DNA of 36,602 bases from an uncultured Collinsella sp. (GTDB lineage Bacteria; Actinomycetota; Coriobacteriia; Coriobacteriales; Coriobacteriaceae). The notes beneath the pieces are model-generated. The model was not told the origin of the DNA and ran no database searches. It saw nothing but the letters and a program-made list of their open reading frames with translations. Where the stretch lies: positions 1-36,602 of the forward strand of contig CAUHCN010000025.1 in the NCBI GenBank assembly GCA_959604825.1. The letters are read 5' to 3'. A program made the translations under genes and the position numbers. How positions within the stretch are numbered: the stretch's first letter is position 1; each line of letters begins with the position of its first letter. Positions 16,594 through 24,392 of this stretch are shown here, one piece after another.

Positions 16594-16633
16594 AACGCCA
16601 CCGCCGAGCTCCCCTCCGGCGGTGGCGTTTTCC
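16594..16633 (+). terminator. Terminator after the second surface-protein gene
   Basis: AACGCCACCGCC (16594-16605) pairs with GGCGGTGGCGTT (16618-16629), followed by TTCC. It is the duplicate of the hairpin at 14595-14630. Confidence 0.65.
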
Positions 16634-16743
16634 ATATGCGTCCGCAGGGGATGCACGAGATTGTCTTTGGTCTAGCCCAACCGGCATACGCTGGCGTGCG
16701 ACAATTGGGGCTGCCGATATCACAACACTGAGAGAAGCCCGTC

Positions 16744-17409
16744 ATGGAAGCGCATCAAAAGCAGATAACCGTTTATTCGAATCATACGGAAAGCGCGCCT
16801 GTCATCTACCTTCCTGTGGTCGTGGGCGACGGCAGCGAGGTTTATAAGTGTTGCCGAGAGCTCAACTGTCCGCCATTCGCCCTTGTCACCATTGGCGGGC
16901 TCGATTGGAATCGCGAGCTGAGCCCCTGGGCATGCGACGGGACCGTACGCGATGCCGAACCTTTCGGCGGCCAAGCTGCCGATTTTCTTGATGAGCTGCT
17001 GAATCAGATAATCCCCCAGGTCGAGTCGTCGCTTCCTCAGCCGCCCACCTGGCGCGGCATTGCCGGCTACTCGCTCGCGGGCCTCTTCGCACTCTGGTCC
17101 CTCTGGCAAACCGACGCCTTTGACCGCGCCGCGAGCGCATCGGGGTCGCTATGGTTTCCCGACTTTGTCGACCGTGCCAGCACGGCCCCTTTTGCCGGCA
17201 GCCCGCAAGCCGTCTATCTGTCGCTCGGCAAAAAAGAGACCAAGACGCCCAACCGCATGATGCGGCATGTGCTCGACGACACGCGCGCGACGGAAGTGCT
17301 GCTCATCGCGCGCGGCATTCCAACAACGCTGGAGCTCAACCCCGGCAATCACTTCGCCCAAACCGATCTGCGCATGGCACGTGGCATCCACTGGATATTG
17401 ACGCATTAA
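16744..17409 (+). CDS. Small alpha/beta-hydrolase esterase (esterase D-like)
   Basis: This 221-residue protein starts at ATG 16744 with an AGAGAAG-like SD (TGAGAGAAG). GYSLAGLFALW carries the nucleophile elbow, with Ser110 in G-x-S-x-x-G, and NPGNHFAQ supplies a candidate catalytic His203. The acidic residue is probably the Asp or Glu between GKKETKT and the His. The pattern resembles the putative-esterase family of siderophore esterases and S-formylglutathione hydrolase relatives, but the protein is short. No signal peptide is present, so it is cytoplasmic. The substrate is unknown. It is convergent with uraA, sharing a bidirectional terminator. Confidence 0.8.
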   Translation: MEAHQKQITVYSNHTESAPVIYLPVVVGDGSEVYKCCRELNCPPFALVTIGGLDWNRELSPWACDGTVRDAEPFGGQAADFLDELLNQIIPQVESSLPQPPTWRGIAGYSLAGLFALWSLWQTDAFDRAASASGSLWFPDFVDRASTAPFAGSPQAVYLSLGKKETKTPNRMMRHVLDDTRATEVLLIARGIPTTLELNPGNHFAQTDLRMARGIHWILTH

Positions 17410-17446
17410 AAATGGCGCCCGCGCGTACGCATGGGCGCCATTTTTT
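17409..17446. terminator. Bidirectional terminator between the esterase gene and uraA
   Basis: AAATGGCGCCC (17410-17420) pairs with GGGCGCCATTT (17433-17443) around a 12-nt loop. T6 follows on the + strand, and a T-run (TTTTT) follows on the minus strand. Confidence 0.85.
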
Positions 17447-17466
17447 GATTCAGCTGGACGCAGTTG

Positions 17467-18801
17467 TTACTCAGCAGCCTCCTCAAGCTCGGAGACATCA
17501 AACTCAAAGTCGTTACCCGGCAGGATGGCGTTGAGCACAATGCCCACCAGCGAGCCCACGGCAAGACCGGAAAGCGAAATCGTCACGCCGCCCAATTCCA
17601 GCACGATGGCGCCGGCGGTGCTGTACGCAATGCCGAGCGAAAGCACGAGCACCAGGGCGGCCACCAGCACGTTGCGGTTATTTTGGAAATCGACCTGGTT
17701 CTCGATGAGGTTGCGAACGCCCACGGCGCTGATCATGCCATAGAGCACGAGCGACACACCGCCGATTACGCACGCCGGCATGGCCGCAATGACAGCCGCG
17801 AACTTGGGGCAGAACGAGAGCACAATGGCGCAACACGCGGCAATGCGAATCACGCGCGGGTCGAACACGCGCGTCAGGGCGAGCACGCCGGTGTTCTCGC
17901 CATAGGTGGTGTTGGCCGGAGCGCCAAAGAGCGAAGCCAGGATCGTGGCAAGGCCGTCGCCGAGCAGCGTGCGATGCAGACCGGGATCGGCGATGTAGTT
18001 ACGCTCGCAGGTGGAGCCGATAGCCGAGATATCACCGATATGCTCGATCATGGTCGCAAATGCCAGCGGCATAATGGTGATGATGGCCGTCGTGGCAAGA
18101 CCGCTATCGAACTGCGGCCCAAAGAGTGCAAACACGGTGTTGTCCCACACGATGGGCAGACCGACCCACGGCGCGGCTGCGACGCCCGAGAAATCAACCT
18201 CGCCGAGCGCAGTCGCAACGGCATAGCTCACCACAACGCCCAGCAGAATCGGCACGATCTTGACCATGCCACGGCCCCAGATGTTGCAGATGACGATCAC
18301 CGCCACAGCGACAACGGCAACAAGCCAATTGGTCTGGCAGTTGGCGATGGCAGAGCTTGCCAAGATCAGGCCGATGGAAATGACGATGGGGCCAGTCACT
18401 ACCGGCGGGAAGAAGCGCATAACGCGCTTGGCACCAAACGCGCGAAACAGGGCCGCCAGCACCGGATAGAGCAGGCCGGCACAGGCTACACCTAGGCAGG
18501 CGTAGGGCAAAAGCTCGGCCTCGCCGTTGGGCGCGATTGCGGCATAACCGGCAATAAAGGCAAACGAAGATCCCAAAAACGCTGGCACCTTGCCGCGCGA
18601 TAGGAAGTGGAAGAGCAGCGTGCCCAGGCCGGCAAATAAAAGCGTTGCCGAAACCGAAAGGCCGGTGAGCACGGGCACCAACACCGTGGCGCCAAACATG
18701 GCAAACAGGTGCTGCAGGCCGAGCAAGAACATGCGCGGGCGACCGAGCGACGACGCATCGTAGATGGCATCGGCGACGGCGGGCGTCGAGGATTGGGACA
18801 T
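17467..18801 (-). CDS. uraA: UraA-type uracil permease (NCS2)
   Basis: The start is ATG 18801, with AAAGGA upstream, giving 444 residues; a longer frame to 18924 adds 41 unlikely residues. Family signatures include LGLQHLFAMFGATVLVPVLT near the N-terminus, GLGTLLFHFLSRGKVPAFLG, and TTYGENTGVLALTRV, the motif shared by UraA and PyrP. About 12-14 membrane helices are present. It imports uracil by proton symport for pyrimidine salvage. In the 5' leader, CGGGCA (18830-18835) can pair with TGCCCG (18848-18853). I cannot tell whether this is an attenuator. The gene stands alone, downstream of the metE-like gene, which also reads on the minus strand and ends at 18924. Confidence 0.93.
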   Translation of the reverse strand: MSQSSTPAVADAIYDASSLGRPRMFLLGLQHLFAMFGATVLVPVLTGLSVSATLLFAGLGTLLFHFLSRGKVPAFLGSSFAFIAGYAAIAPNGEAELLPYACLGVACAGLLYPVLAALFRAFGAKRVMRFFPPVVTGPIVISIGLILASSAIANCQTNWLVAVVAVAVIVICNIWGRGMVKIVPILLGVVVSYAVATALGEVDFSGVAAAPWVGLPIVWDNTVFALFGPQFDSGLATTAIITIMPLAFATMIEHIGDISAIGSTCERNYIADPGLHRTLLGDGLATILASLFGAPANTTYGENTGVLALTRVFDPRVIRIAACCAIVLSFCPKFAAVIAAMPACVIGGVSLVLYGMISAVGVRNLIENQVDFQNNRNVLVAALVLVLSLGIAYSTAGAIVLELGGVTISLSGLAVGSLVGIVLNAILPGNDFEFDVSELEEAAE

Positions 18802-18923
18802 GGATGTCCTTTCATAATGGAAGGGCGCCCGGGCATATCGGATTACCTGCCCGAACGATACGATCCGAACCATTGTACGCGATGCATGCCGCTCCGACCA
18901 CGACGCCCCTGCGAACGGCAGCA

Positions 18924-20057
18924 CTACTTCCAGACACGCTCGGCAATGCGCCTAACCAGCGCAATCTTTGCCCACTGTTCGTCCTCGGTCAGCTTGTTGC
19001 CGATCTCGCAGCTGGCAAAGCCACACTGGGGCGACAGGTACAGGTTCTCGAGCGGCACGTACTTTGCGGCTTCGCGGATGCGCTCGACGATAACGTCCTC
19101 GTTCTCGAGCTCTGCCGCCTTGGTGGTTACCAAGCCCAGCACGACCTTCTTGCCCGGGGCAACGTAGCTGAGCGGCTCAAAGCCGCCGGCGCGCGGCGTA
19201 TCGAACTCCAGGTAGAATGCGTCGACATCCTCATGTGCAAACAGGTACGGCGCGATGGGGTCATAGCCGCCCTCGAAAGCATAGGTAGAGTGGTAGTTGC
19301 CGCGGCACACGTGCGTGTTAATGACGAGGTCGTCGGGCTTGTCCTCGATGGCGGCGTTGTTGAGCGCCACGCCCAGCTCGCTCACCCTTTGCAGGTCAAC
19401 CGGGCTCATGCCAGTCTTGGACACAAAGTCGGTATCGCAGTAAATGCCCCAGGTGCAGTCATCAAACTGGATATTGCGACAACCGGCGGCGTACAGGTCG
19501 GCGATCACCGTGCGATAAGCGGCTGCAATTGCGTCGGCAAGTTCCTCATCGGTCTTATAGACGGCGCGCAGGCTCTCCTGCTGACCATCGCAGCGGTCGA
19601 GCGTAACCTCCGAGAACGTCTGGATCGGCGCCGGAATGGTCTGGCGCGCAACCTGACCCTCCCCCTCGAGTGCCTTGACAAACTTAAAGTGCTCGACGAA
19701 GGGGTGGTTCTCGCCGCTGATGGGGCCGGTCACCACGGCGGTGTCAGCCGTGGTCTCCTCGTCGTGGAACATATAGCCCGTACGCGAGGTGCGGCGTTCA
19801 ATGCCGTTGAGCCCCCACATAAAGTCGAGGTGCCAGTAACTGCGACGAAACTCGCCATCGGTAATCACCTGCAGGCCAGCGGCCTTTTGCTTGTCCACCA
19901 GGTCGCGAATAGCCTCATCCTCGACGGCCTTAAGCCCCTCGGCATCAAGTGTGCCTGCCGCATAGGCAGCGCGGGCATCCTTTACGGCCTGCGGACGGAG
20001 AAAGCTGCCGACGATATCAGCGCGAAACGGCGCGTTCGGTTGAATTGAAGTGCTCAT
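18924..20057 (-). CDS. MetE C-terminal-like methyltransferase (YxjG/YxjH type)
   Basis: The start is ATG 20057, with AGGGAG six bases upstream, giving 377 residues. This corresponds to the catalytic half only of cobalamin-independent methionine synthase, as in B. subtilis YxjG/YxjH. RADIVGSFLRPQ opens the barrel. The zinc ligands appear to be His and Cys in THVCRGNYHS, a Glu in YLEFDTPRAG and the Cys in SPQCGFAS. ITDGEFRRSYWHLDFMWG and DDCTWGIY are other conserved parts. It probably methylates homocysteine (or a selenium or thiol analogue) using a methyl donor other than long-chain folate. The donor is not known for these short forms. A LysR gene lies upstream on the same strand, with an operator-like dyad between them. 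No SAM riboswitch or S-box was seen. Confidence 0.9.
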   Translation of the reverse strand: MSTSIQPNAPFRADIVGSFLRPQAVKDARAAYAAGTLDAEGLKAVEDEAIRDLVDKQKAAGLQVITDGEFRRSYWHLDFMWGLNGIERRTSRTGYMFHDEETTADTAVVTGPISGENHPFVEHFKFVKALEGEGQVARQTIPAPIQTFSEVTLDRCDGQQESLRAVYKTDEELADAIAAAYRTVIADLYAAGCRNIQFDDCTWGIYCDTDFVSKTGMSPVDLQRVSELGVALNNAAIEDKPDDLVINTHVCRGNYHSTYAFEGGYDPIAPYLFAHEDVDAFYLEFDTPRAGGFEPLSYVAPGKKVVLGLVTTKAAELENEDVIVERIREAAKYVPLENLYLSPQCGFASCEIGNKLTEDEQWAKIALVRRIAERVWK

Positions 20058-20144
20058 AGATATCTCCCTTTGCATTGGTTGCTTTACTGGGACAGAGTAT
20101 GAGCGCTCATATAGCCATCGTAAAATATACGTTTATAACAGTTT

Positions 20145-20165
20145 GATATAGATGCTTCCTATATC
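20145..20165 (-). promoter_or_regulatory. LysR-type operator candidate upstream of the metE-like gene
   Basis: GATATAG (20145-20151) and CTATATC (20159-20165) form a perfect 7-bp dyad with a 7-bp centre. It lies between the LysR stop and the metE-like start. The spacing resembles a LysR T-N11-A site; the assignment is inferred. Confidence 0.45.
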
Positions 20166-20212
20166 AGTTGGGACTGCCATGAAGAGATTTGACCTGTGCA
20201 GGACGCAGCAGT

Positions 20213-21109
20213 CTAGATATGCTGACGGATCGCGTCGATATAGGCTTGACCGTAGCGCGTAAGCGTCGTGTTCTTGCGCGTGATGATGCCGATCTCCATG
20301 TACTCATCCACATCGAGCGGAATCGAGATAATGCCGGGGCCGTTGAGCTCGTGACTGATCACGCCTGAGCATACCGTGTAGCCGTTGAGGCCCATGACCA
20401 GGTTGAACAGCGTCGCACGATCGCGCACGCGAATGTTCTTGCGGCGCTCAAACGTCGAGGTCAGTTCCTCGGAATAGTAAAACGAGTTGTAGCTGCCCTG
20501 CTCATAGGACAGGAACGGGTAGTCTTCCAGATCCTCGAGCGTCACGCTGGAGCGGTCCGCCAGCGGATGGTCGGCACAGACGAAGACATGCGGCGTGGCG
20601 CAGAAAAGCCCCTCGAATACGAGCTCGTTGGCCGCCAGCATGCGCTCGATAACCTCGCGGTTATGCTCGGATAAGTACAGGATGCCCAGTTCGCTTTTCA
20701 TATGCGCGACGTCCTCGATAATCTCGTGAGTCTGCTCCTCGCGCAGGGTAAAGTCATATCGCGCGGCATCGAACTCACGGATCACATCGACAAACGCGTT
20801 GACGGCAAAGGAATAATGCTGGCAGCTCACACTAAAGTGCGGCACCTGCTCGGACGCGCCCTTGTACTTGCCTTCGAGCAGATCCGCCTGATCGAGCACC
20901 TGGCGCGCGTAGCCCAAGAAGGTCTCGCCCTCCTCGGACACAATGACACCCTTGTTGGTGCGCTCAAAGATGTGCACACCCATCTCGTTTTCGAGATCGC
21001 GGATCGACGCGGTAATCGAAGGCTGCGACACAAAGAGCCGGCGCGAGGCCTCGGTGATGCTGCCGCATTCGGCAACTTTGACGACATACCTGAGCTGTTG
21101 AAGCTTCAT
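20213..21109 (-). CDS. LysR-family transcriptional regulator next to the metE-like gene
   Basis: The start is ATG 21109, with GGGAGG six bases upstream; the longer frame to 21316 lies inside the HAD gene. The product is 298 residues. The winged HTH is clear (LQQLRYVVKVAECGSITEAS, then RRLFVSQPSITASIRDLE), followed by a linker helix and an effector domain containing the paired HPLADRSSVTLEDLEDYPFL and VMGLNGYTVCSGVI patterns. It starts 10 bp after the HAD phosphatase stop, so the two are probably co-transcribed. Its position just before the metE-like gene suggests it controls methionine or sulfur functions, but the ligand is unknown. Confidence 0.92.
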   Translation of the reverse strand: MKLQQLRYVVKVAECGSITEASRRLFVSQPSITASIRDLENEMGVHIFERTNKGVIVSEEGETFLGYARQVLDQADLLEGKYKGASEQVPHFSVSCQHYSFAVNAFVDVIREFDAARYDFTLREEQTHEIIEDVAHMKSELGILYLSEHNREVIERMLAANELVFEGLFCATPHVFVCADHPLADRSSVTLEDLEDYPFLSYEQGSYNSFYYSEELTSTFERRKNIRVRDRATLFNLVMGLNGYTVCSGVISHELNGPGIISIPLDVDEYMEIGIITRKNTTLTRYGQAYIDAIRQHI

Positions 21110-21119
21110 GATGGCCTCC

Positions 21120-22028
21120 CTAGACGTCCGCGAAACCCGAACCCGCCGCATCTGCCTGACGCATAAACGACGGCATCTCCCCCGTCGCGGCGCAGGCGGC
21201 AATCTGATGCAGAGCCCCGGCAACCGCATCGTCTGCCGCAGCGCCGATATGCCAGCGCGCGGCAGCCGTGACGGCCTCGTTGGCATTGGCGACTGCAACG
21301 GAGTTGGGGACGGCACCGATCATGGGCAGGTCGTTATCGGAATCGCCAAATACGGCCACCTCGTCGGACGTCAGGTCCAAAGCGCGCGCCAGCTCCAGCG
21401 CAGCGCAACCCTTGTCCCAACCTGCTGGAAGAATGTCGAACAGGCGCACACGATTGTTGGGAAACACGAGCGAGAGTTCCGGCACCTCAGCGGCAACGCG
21501 CTCGCGTAGCTCCGCGAGCTCCTCACGCGAACGAGCACTCCAGATATTCGCCTTGAACACCGACGCGTCATCGACGACAGGACGGCACGGGGCCTCTTCG
21601 CCCTTGAGCCATGCGTTGCCGCCCGACTCCATGGCGCGGCGCACGCGCTCGGGGTCGCTCGTCACACAATAGGCATCGTTGCCCCAAAAGTCATCACCCA
21701 GGCCGTAGACCTTCAGATACGTATCGTCGGTCTCTTGCTCCAAGTAGTCAGCCAAGCGCATAAGGGCGGCGTTGTCGGTCGCATGCGAGGCTACCACCTC
21801 GCCGTCCACAAACATGACCTGGCCGTTGCAGAACGCGCCGGTCGAGAAGCACTCGGCGCGATTGCGGAACATCCAGCCCATCGCGGAGGGCTGGCGACCC
21901 GAAACCGGGCCAAAGTGCAGACCCGCCGCCTGCATGGCATGAATGCCCTCGATGGCGTAGTCGCTGGCGCCGTCATGCCCGGCTGGAATCAGCGTATCGT
22001 CCATATCGGTCAGCACAAGTTTAATCAT
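21120..22028 (-). CDS. Cof-type HAD-IIB phosphatase
   Basis: This 302-residue cytoplasmic protein starts at ATG 22028, with a GAGGGGG SD. It carries the HAD motifs in order: DMDDTL (motif I, residues 8-13), SGRQ (motif II), the conserved Lys in WDKGCAALELA (motif III) and GDSDNDLPMI (motif IV). The large cap domain between motifs II and III marks subfamily IIB, whose members dephosphorylate sugar phosphates, FMN precursors and similar metabolites. The substrate here is unknown. The C-terminal tail (from about 285) is unconserved. It sits first in a probable two-gene unit with the LysR gene. Confidence 0.9.
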   Translation of the reverse strand: MIKLVLTDMDDTLIPAGHDGASDYAIEGIHAMQAAGLHFGPVSGRQPSAMGWMFRNRAECFSTGAFCNGQVMFVDGEVVASHATDNAALMRLADYLEQETDDTYLKVYGLGDDFWGNDAYCVTSDPERVRRAMESGGNAWLKGEEAPCRPVVDDASVFKANIWSARSREELAELRERVAAEVPELSLVFPNNRVRLFDILPAGWDKGCAALELARALDLTSDEVAVFGDSDNDLPMIGAVPNSVAVANANEAVTAAARWHIGAAADDAVAGALHQIAACAATGEMPSFMRQADAAGSGFADV

Positions 22029-22068
22029 AAGGCCCCCTCGGTCATTCTTAATCCCGTCTATTGTACCG

Positions 22069-22170
22069 ACCTGCCAAAAAGAGACAGGTTTATATTGGCA
22101 GGTTTTATCTGGGAAAACGCAAAGCCCCAGTTGTTACCTGCCAAAATAAACCTGTCCCTTTTTGGCAGGT
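22069..22170. repeat. Nested inverted repeat, REP-like, upstream of the thi riboswitch
   Basis: Two 34-nt arms (22069-22102 and 22137-22170) are reverse complements with two mismatches. Each arm is itself a dyad, ACCTGCCAA...TTGGCAGGT, enclosing AGAGACAGGTTTA or the complement. The 34-nt centre holds a CTGGG...CCCAG stem. The motif TGnCAAAnnGGGAC resembles the palindrome at 33787-33817. The right arm abuts the probable thi promoter (-10 TAGTAT at 22175-22180). Confidence 0.75.
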
Positions 22171-22197
22171 GCGCTAGTATAGGGAACAACAGATTCG

Positions 22198-22290
22198 ATG
22201 CGGGAGTGCCGGCGGTGCAAACCACAAGGCTGAGAGGGCATGGGGCCCAATCCTTTGAACCTGTCAGTTAATGCTGGCGTAGGGAGCATG
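22198..22290 (+). promoter_or_regulatory. TPP (THI-box) riboswitch
   Basis: The region has the conserved thi-box core: GGGAGTGCC, then CTGAGAGGG at 22230-22238, then TTTGAACCTG and AATGCTGGCGTAGGGAG. These are the thiamine pyrophosphate aptamer's pyrimidine- and pyrophosphate-sensing helices. It is followed by a terminator hairpin and then thiM, so high TPP should switch off the operon. The outcome (termination) is inferred from the hairpin. Confidence 0.92.
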
Positions 22291-22301
22291 CCGCCTTTTT
22301 A

Positions 22302-22333
22302 GGGGCGCTGTCTATGCACAGCGCCCCTTTTCT
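22302..22333 (+). terminator. Riboswitch-controlled intrinsic terminator
   Basis: GGGGCGCTG (22302-22310) pairs with CAGCGCCCC (22319-22327) around an eight-base loop, followed by TTTTCT. It lies between the TPP aptamer and the thiM SD. Confidence 0.85.
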
Positions 22334-22353
22334 ATGCCAAGGAGGCATGTGCA

Positions 22354-23193
22354 GTGATCGATTCGAAACAGCTCAAGCAAAACGTGGTCAAGGCCGTGGA
22401 GGAGATTCGCGCCACCAATCCGATGGCGGGCTCCATCACCAACACGGTAACGATTGACTTTGTCGCCAACGCGCAGCTCGCCGTGGGCGGTTCGGCCGCC
22501 ATGGTCTATCTGCCCGACGAGGGCGAGGCACTCGTTGCCGGCGGCAGCGCCATCTATCTGAACATGGGAACGCTCTTCCCCATCTACGAGCAGACGATTC
22601 CCCGCGCGGCCAAGGCGGCACACGACGCCGGCAAGCCCTGGGTGCTCGATCCGGTGGGCCTGGGCATCGGCAGTCTGCGCACCCAGCTGGTAGGCGAACT
22701 CAAGCAGTACAAGCCCACCATCGTGCGCGGCAACGCCTCCGAGATCATTGCGCTCGCCGGCCTGTGGGGTCTTGAGGGTGAAGCCGCCGATCTGAGCCGC
22801 GTGCGCGGCGTCGACACCACCGATACGGTTGACGCCGCCCGCGGTGCCGCCGCGGCTCTCGCCCGCTACACCGGCGGCGCCGTAGTGGTCTCGGGCGAAG
22901 TCGACCTGATTACCGACGGCACGACCATGGCCAAGTCCCACGGCGGCAGCCCGCTCATGTCCAAGATCACCGGCTGCGGTTGCTCGCAGGGCGGCGTGTT
23001 GGCCGTGTACGCCTGCGCCACCGACCCATTTACGGCGGCCATCTGCGGCACCGCCGTCTACAACGTTGCCGGCACGCGTGCCGCCGCCGTTGCCGATGCC
23101 CCGGCAAGCTTTAAGGTCGCCTTTATCGATGAGCTCTACCGCGCAACCGCCCGGGACATTGCCGACAACCAACTCGAGCTCGAGGAGGCATAA
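22354..23193 (+). CDS. thiM: Hydroxyethylthiazole kinase ThiM
   Basis: The start is GTG 22354, with AAGGAGG eight bases upstream, giving 279 residues; an ATG at 22347 is out of frame. It phosphorylates the thiazole alcohol of thiamine for salvage. Conserved parts are ITNTVTIDFVANAQLAVGGS (substrate pocket), DPVGLGIGSLR, GNASEI and ITGCGCSQGG with the active-site Cys near the C-terminal nucleotide site. It is the first gene after the TPP riboswitch, followed three bases later by the thiamine-binding protein gene. The pyrimidine kinase ThiD is not in this window. Confidence 0.95.
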   Translation: MIDSKQLKQNVVKAVEEIRATNPMAGSITNTVTIDFVANAQLAVGGSAAMVYLPDEGEALVAGGSAIYLNMGTLFPIYEQTIPRAAKAAHDAGKPWVLDPVGLGIGSLRTQLVGELKQYKPTIVRGNASEIIALAGLWGLEGEAADLSRVRGVDTTDTVDAARGAAAALARYTGGAVVVSGEVDLITDGTTMAKSHGGSPLMSKITGCGCSQGGVLAVYACATDPFTAAICGTAVYNVAGTRAAAVADAPASFKVAFIDELYRATARDIADNQLELEEA

Positions 23194-23196
23194 GCC

Positions 23197-23538
23197 ATGT
23201 CCGAGCCCGCAACCAATGCCGGCATGAACACGCTCGTCGCTGTGGCCATCGCCCCGTGCGGCACCGGTGACGAGCTTTCCGCCGAGGTCGCCGAGGTCGT
23301 GCGCGTCATTCGCGAGAGCGGCCTTCCCAACCGCACCACCTCGATGTTCACCGAGATCGAGGGCGACTGGGACGAGGTCATGCAGGTCGTGCGCGACGCA
23401 ACCTTTGTGTTGGCGAGCAAGGGCATCCGTACCGAAGTCGTGCTCAAAGCCGATATTCGACCCGGATTTACCGATACCATGACCGGCAAACTCGAGCGTA
23501 TGGAAGCGCAGATCAAAAAGCAGGAGGAAGCACGATGA
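23197..23538 (+). CDS. MTH1187/YkoF-type thiamine-binding protein
   Basis: This 113-residue protein (formerly DUF77) starts at ATG 23197, with GAGGAGG overlapping the end of thiM. It has the small ferredoxin-like fold pattern of the family: LVAVAIAPCGTGDELSAEVA, then VRVIRESGL, TSMFTEIEGDWDEVMQVV and a final TEVVLKADIRPG strand. Family members bind thiamine or its pyrimidine part, and YkoF does so in B. subtilis. It has no signal peptide. It overlaps thiE by four bases (ATGA), so translational coupling is likely. Its place between thiM and thiE suggests that it holds or delivers a thiamine intermediate; this role is inferred. Confidence 0.85.
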   Translation: MSEPATNAGMNTLVAVAIAPCGTGDELSAEVAEVVRVIRESGLPNRTTSMFTEIEGDWDEVMQVVRDATFVLASKGIRTEVVLKADIRPGFTDTMTGKLERMEAQIKKQEEAR

Positions 23539-24230
23539 GCATCCGCGACAACCTTGATATCTCGGCCTATCTGGTACTCGGCCCCGAAAACACCCTCGGG
23601 CGACCCGTGGGCGATGTGGTGGCCCAGGCACTCGACGCCGGCTTTACCTGCATCCAGGTGCGCTCCAAGGTGGCAAGCGCCCGCGAGATCATCGCGCTGA
23701 CGGGCGATGCCGCGCAGGCTATCGCACAGGCCGGCAAGACCGGGCAGGTCGCCCTGCTGATCGACGACCGCCTTGACTGTGTACTCGCCGCGCGCGAGCA
23801 GGGTATCGCTGTCGACGGCGTGCACGTGGGCCAGAGCGATATTCCCGTCGAGGTCTGCCGCAAGCTTCTGGGCCCCGATGCCATCGTGGGTCTCTCTGCC
23901 CGCTGCGAAGAGATGCTCGAGTACGTCAAGACCGCTGACATGAGCCTGGTCGATTACCTGGGCGTGGGCCCGCTCCACGAGACCGAAACCAAGCGCGACT
24001 GCGGACGCGCGGCAGATGGCTCCATCATCACCAAGAGCTTTGAGGACCTGGCTGCCCTCCATGCAGCAAGCCCCGTGCCCATCGTGGTGGGCGGCGGCGT
24101 CAAGAAAGCCGACCTGCCGCAGCTCAAGGCAACCGGCGTCGACGGCTTTTTCGTGGTGAGCGCCGTCTGCAGTGCCGACGACCCCCACGCCGCAGCCAAG
24201 GAGCTCGTCGACACCTGGCAGCAGGCATAA
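23535..24230 (+). CDS. thiE: Thiamine phosphate synthase ThiE
   Basis: This 231-residue protein starts at ATG 23535, inside the stop of the previous gene. It joins the pyrimidine pyrophosphate to the thiazole phosphate to make thiamine phosphate. Conserved motifs include IQVRSKVASAREI, LLIDDRLDCVLA, DGVHVGQSD, VGLSARCEE, VGPLHETETKRD and VVGGGVKKADLP. The barrel is complete and the length is ordinary. It is last in the riboswitch-controlled thiM / thiamine-binding / thiE operon, which by itself gives thiazole salvage but no de novo synthesis. Confidence 0.95.
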   Translation: MSIRDNLDISAYLVLGPENTLGRPVGDVVAQALDAGFTCIQVRSKVASAREIIALTGDAAQAIAQAGKTGQVALLIDDRLDCVLAAREQGIAVDGVHVGQSDIPVEVCRKLLGPDAIVGLSARCEEMLEYVKTADMSLVDYLGVGPLHETETKRDCGRAADGSIITKSFEDLAALHAASPVPIVVGGGVKKADLPQLKATGVDGFFVVSAVCSADDPHAAAKELVDTWQQA

Positions 24231-24272
24231 GCCTAGACCGAGCAGTTGCTCCGCAGTCCCATATCTTCAATA

Positions 24273-24383
24273 GCGGAAAACGCATCCCATTCCAAGCGCA
24301 AATTTTGGGATGCGGTTTCCGCGACCGCCCCCTCGCGGAAACCGCATCCCAGTCTGAGCGCATATTCCGGAATGCGCTTTCCG
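24273..24383. repeat. Two tandem dyad repeats downstream of thiE
   Basis: Unit one has arms at 24273-24289 and 24306-24322 (GCGGAAA-CGCATCCCA type, one mismatch). Unit two starts at 24335 with GCGGAAACCGCATCCCA, identical to the reverse complement of unit one's right arm, and ends at 24383 with a weaker arm. The centres share AGCGCA. There is no T-run. They lie between thiE and the convergent patatin gene, and may serve as REP-like elements or RNA 3'-end structures. Confidence 0.65.
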
Positions 24384-24392
24384 TAGCAGCCC

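Larger units (their letters stand above)
12570..16629 (+). repeat. Tandem duplication, two units of about 2.09 kb
   Basis: The second unit repeats the first at an offset of 2092-2093 bp. It includes the half-terminator (GCGGAGTCG at 12570 and 14662), a leader with TTTTGCCCTCCAAACGGCAC, the AGGCCCTATGAG start region, the whole surface-protein gene and a closing terminator. The non-coding leader near the start codons is more alike than much of the coding repeat region. Confidence 0.8.

Noticed and set aside
18802..18923. PyrR or uracil-responsive attenuator upstream of uraA
   Set aside because: Only a six-base hairpin is visible, with no terminator/antiterminator pair or recognisable PyrR-binding loop.
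20058..20212. SAM riboswitch (S-box) or T-box upstream of the metE-like gene
   Set aside because: No S-box or T-box core is present; only a short dyad that suits a protein operator.
22312..23631. 439-codon frame on the minus strand across thiM and its neighbour
   Set aside because: Shadow of two clear thiamine genes; it also covers the riboswitch terminator.
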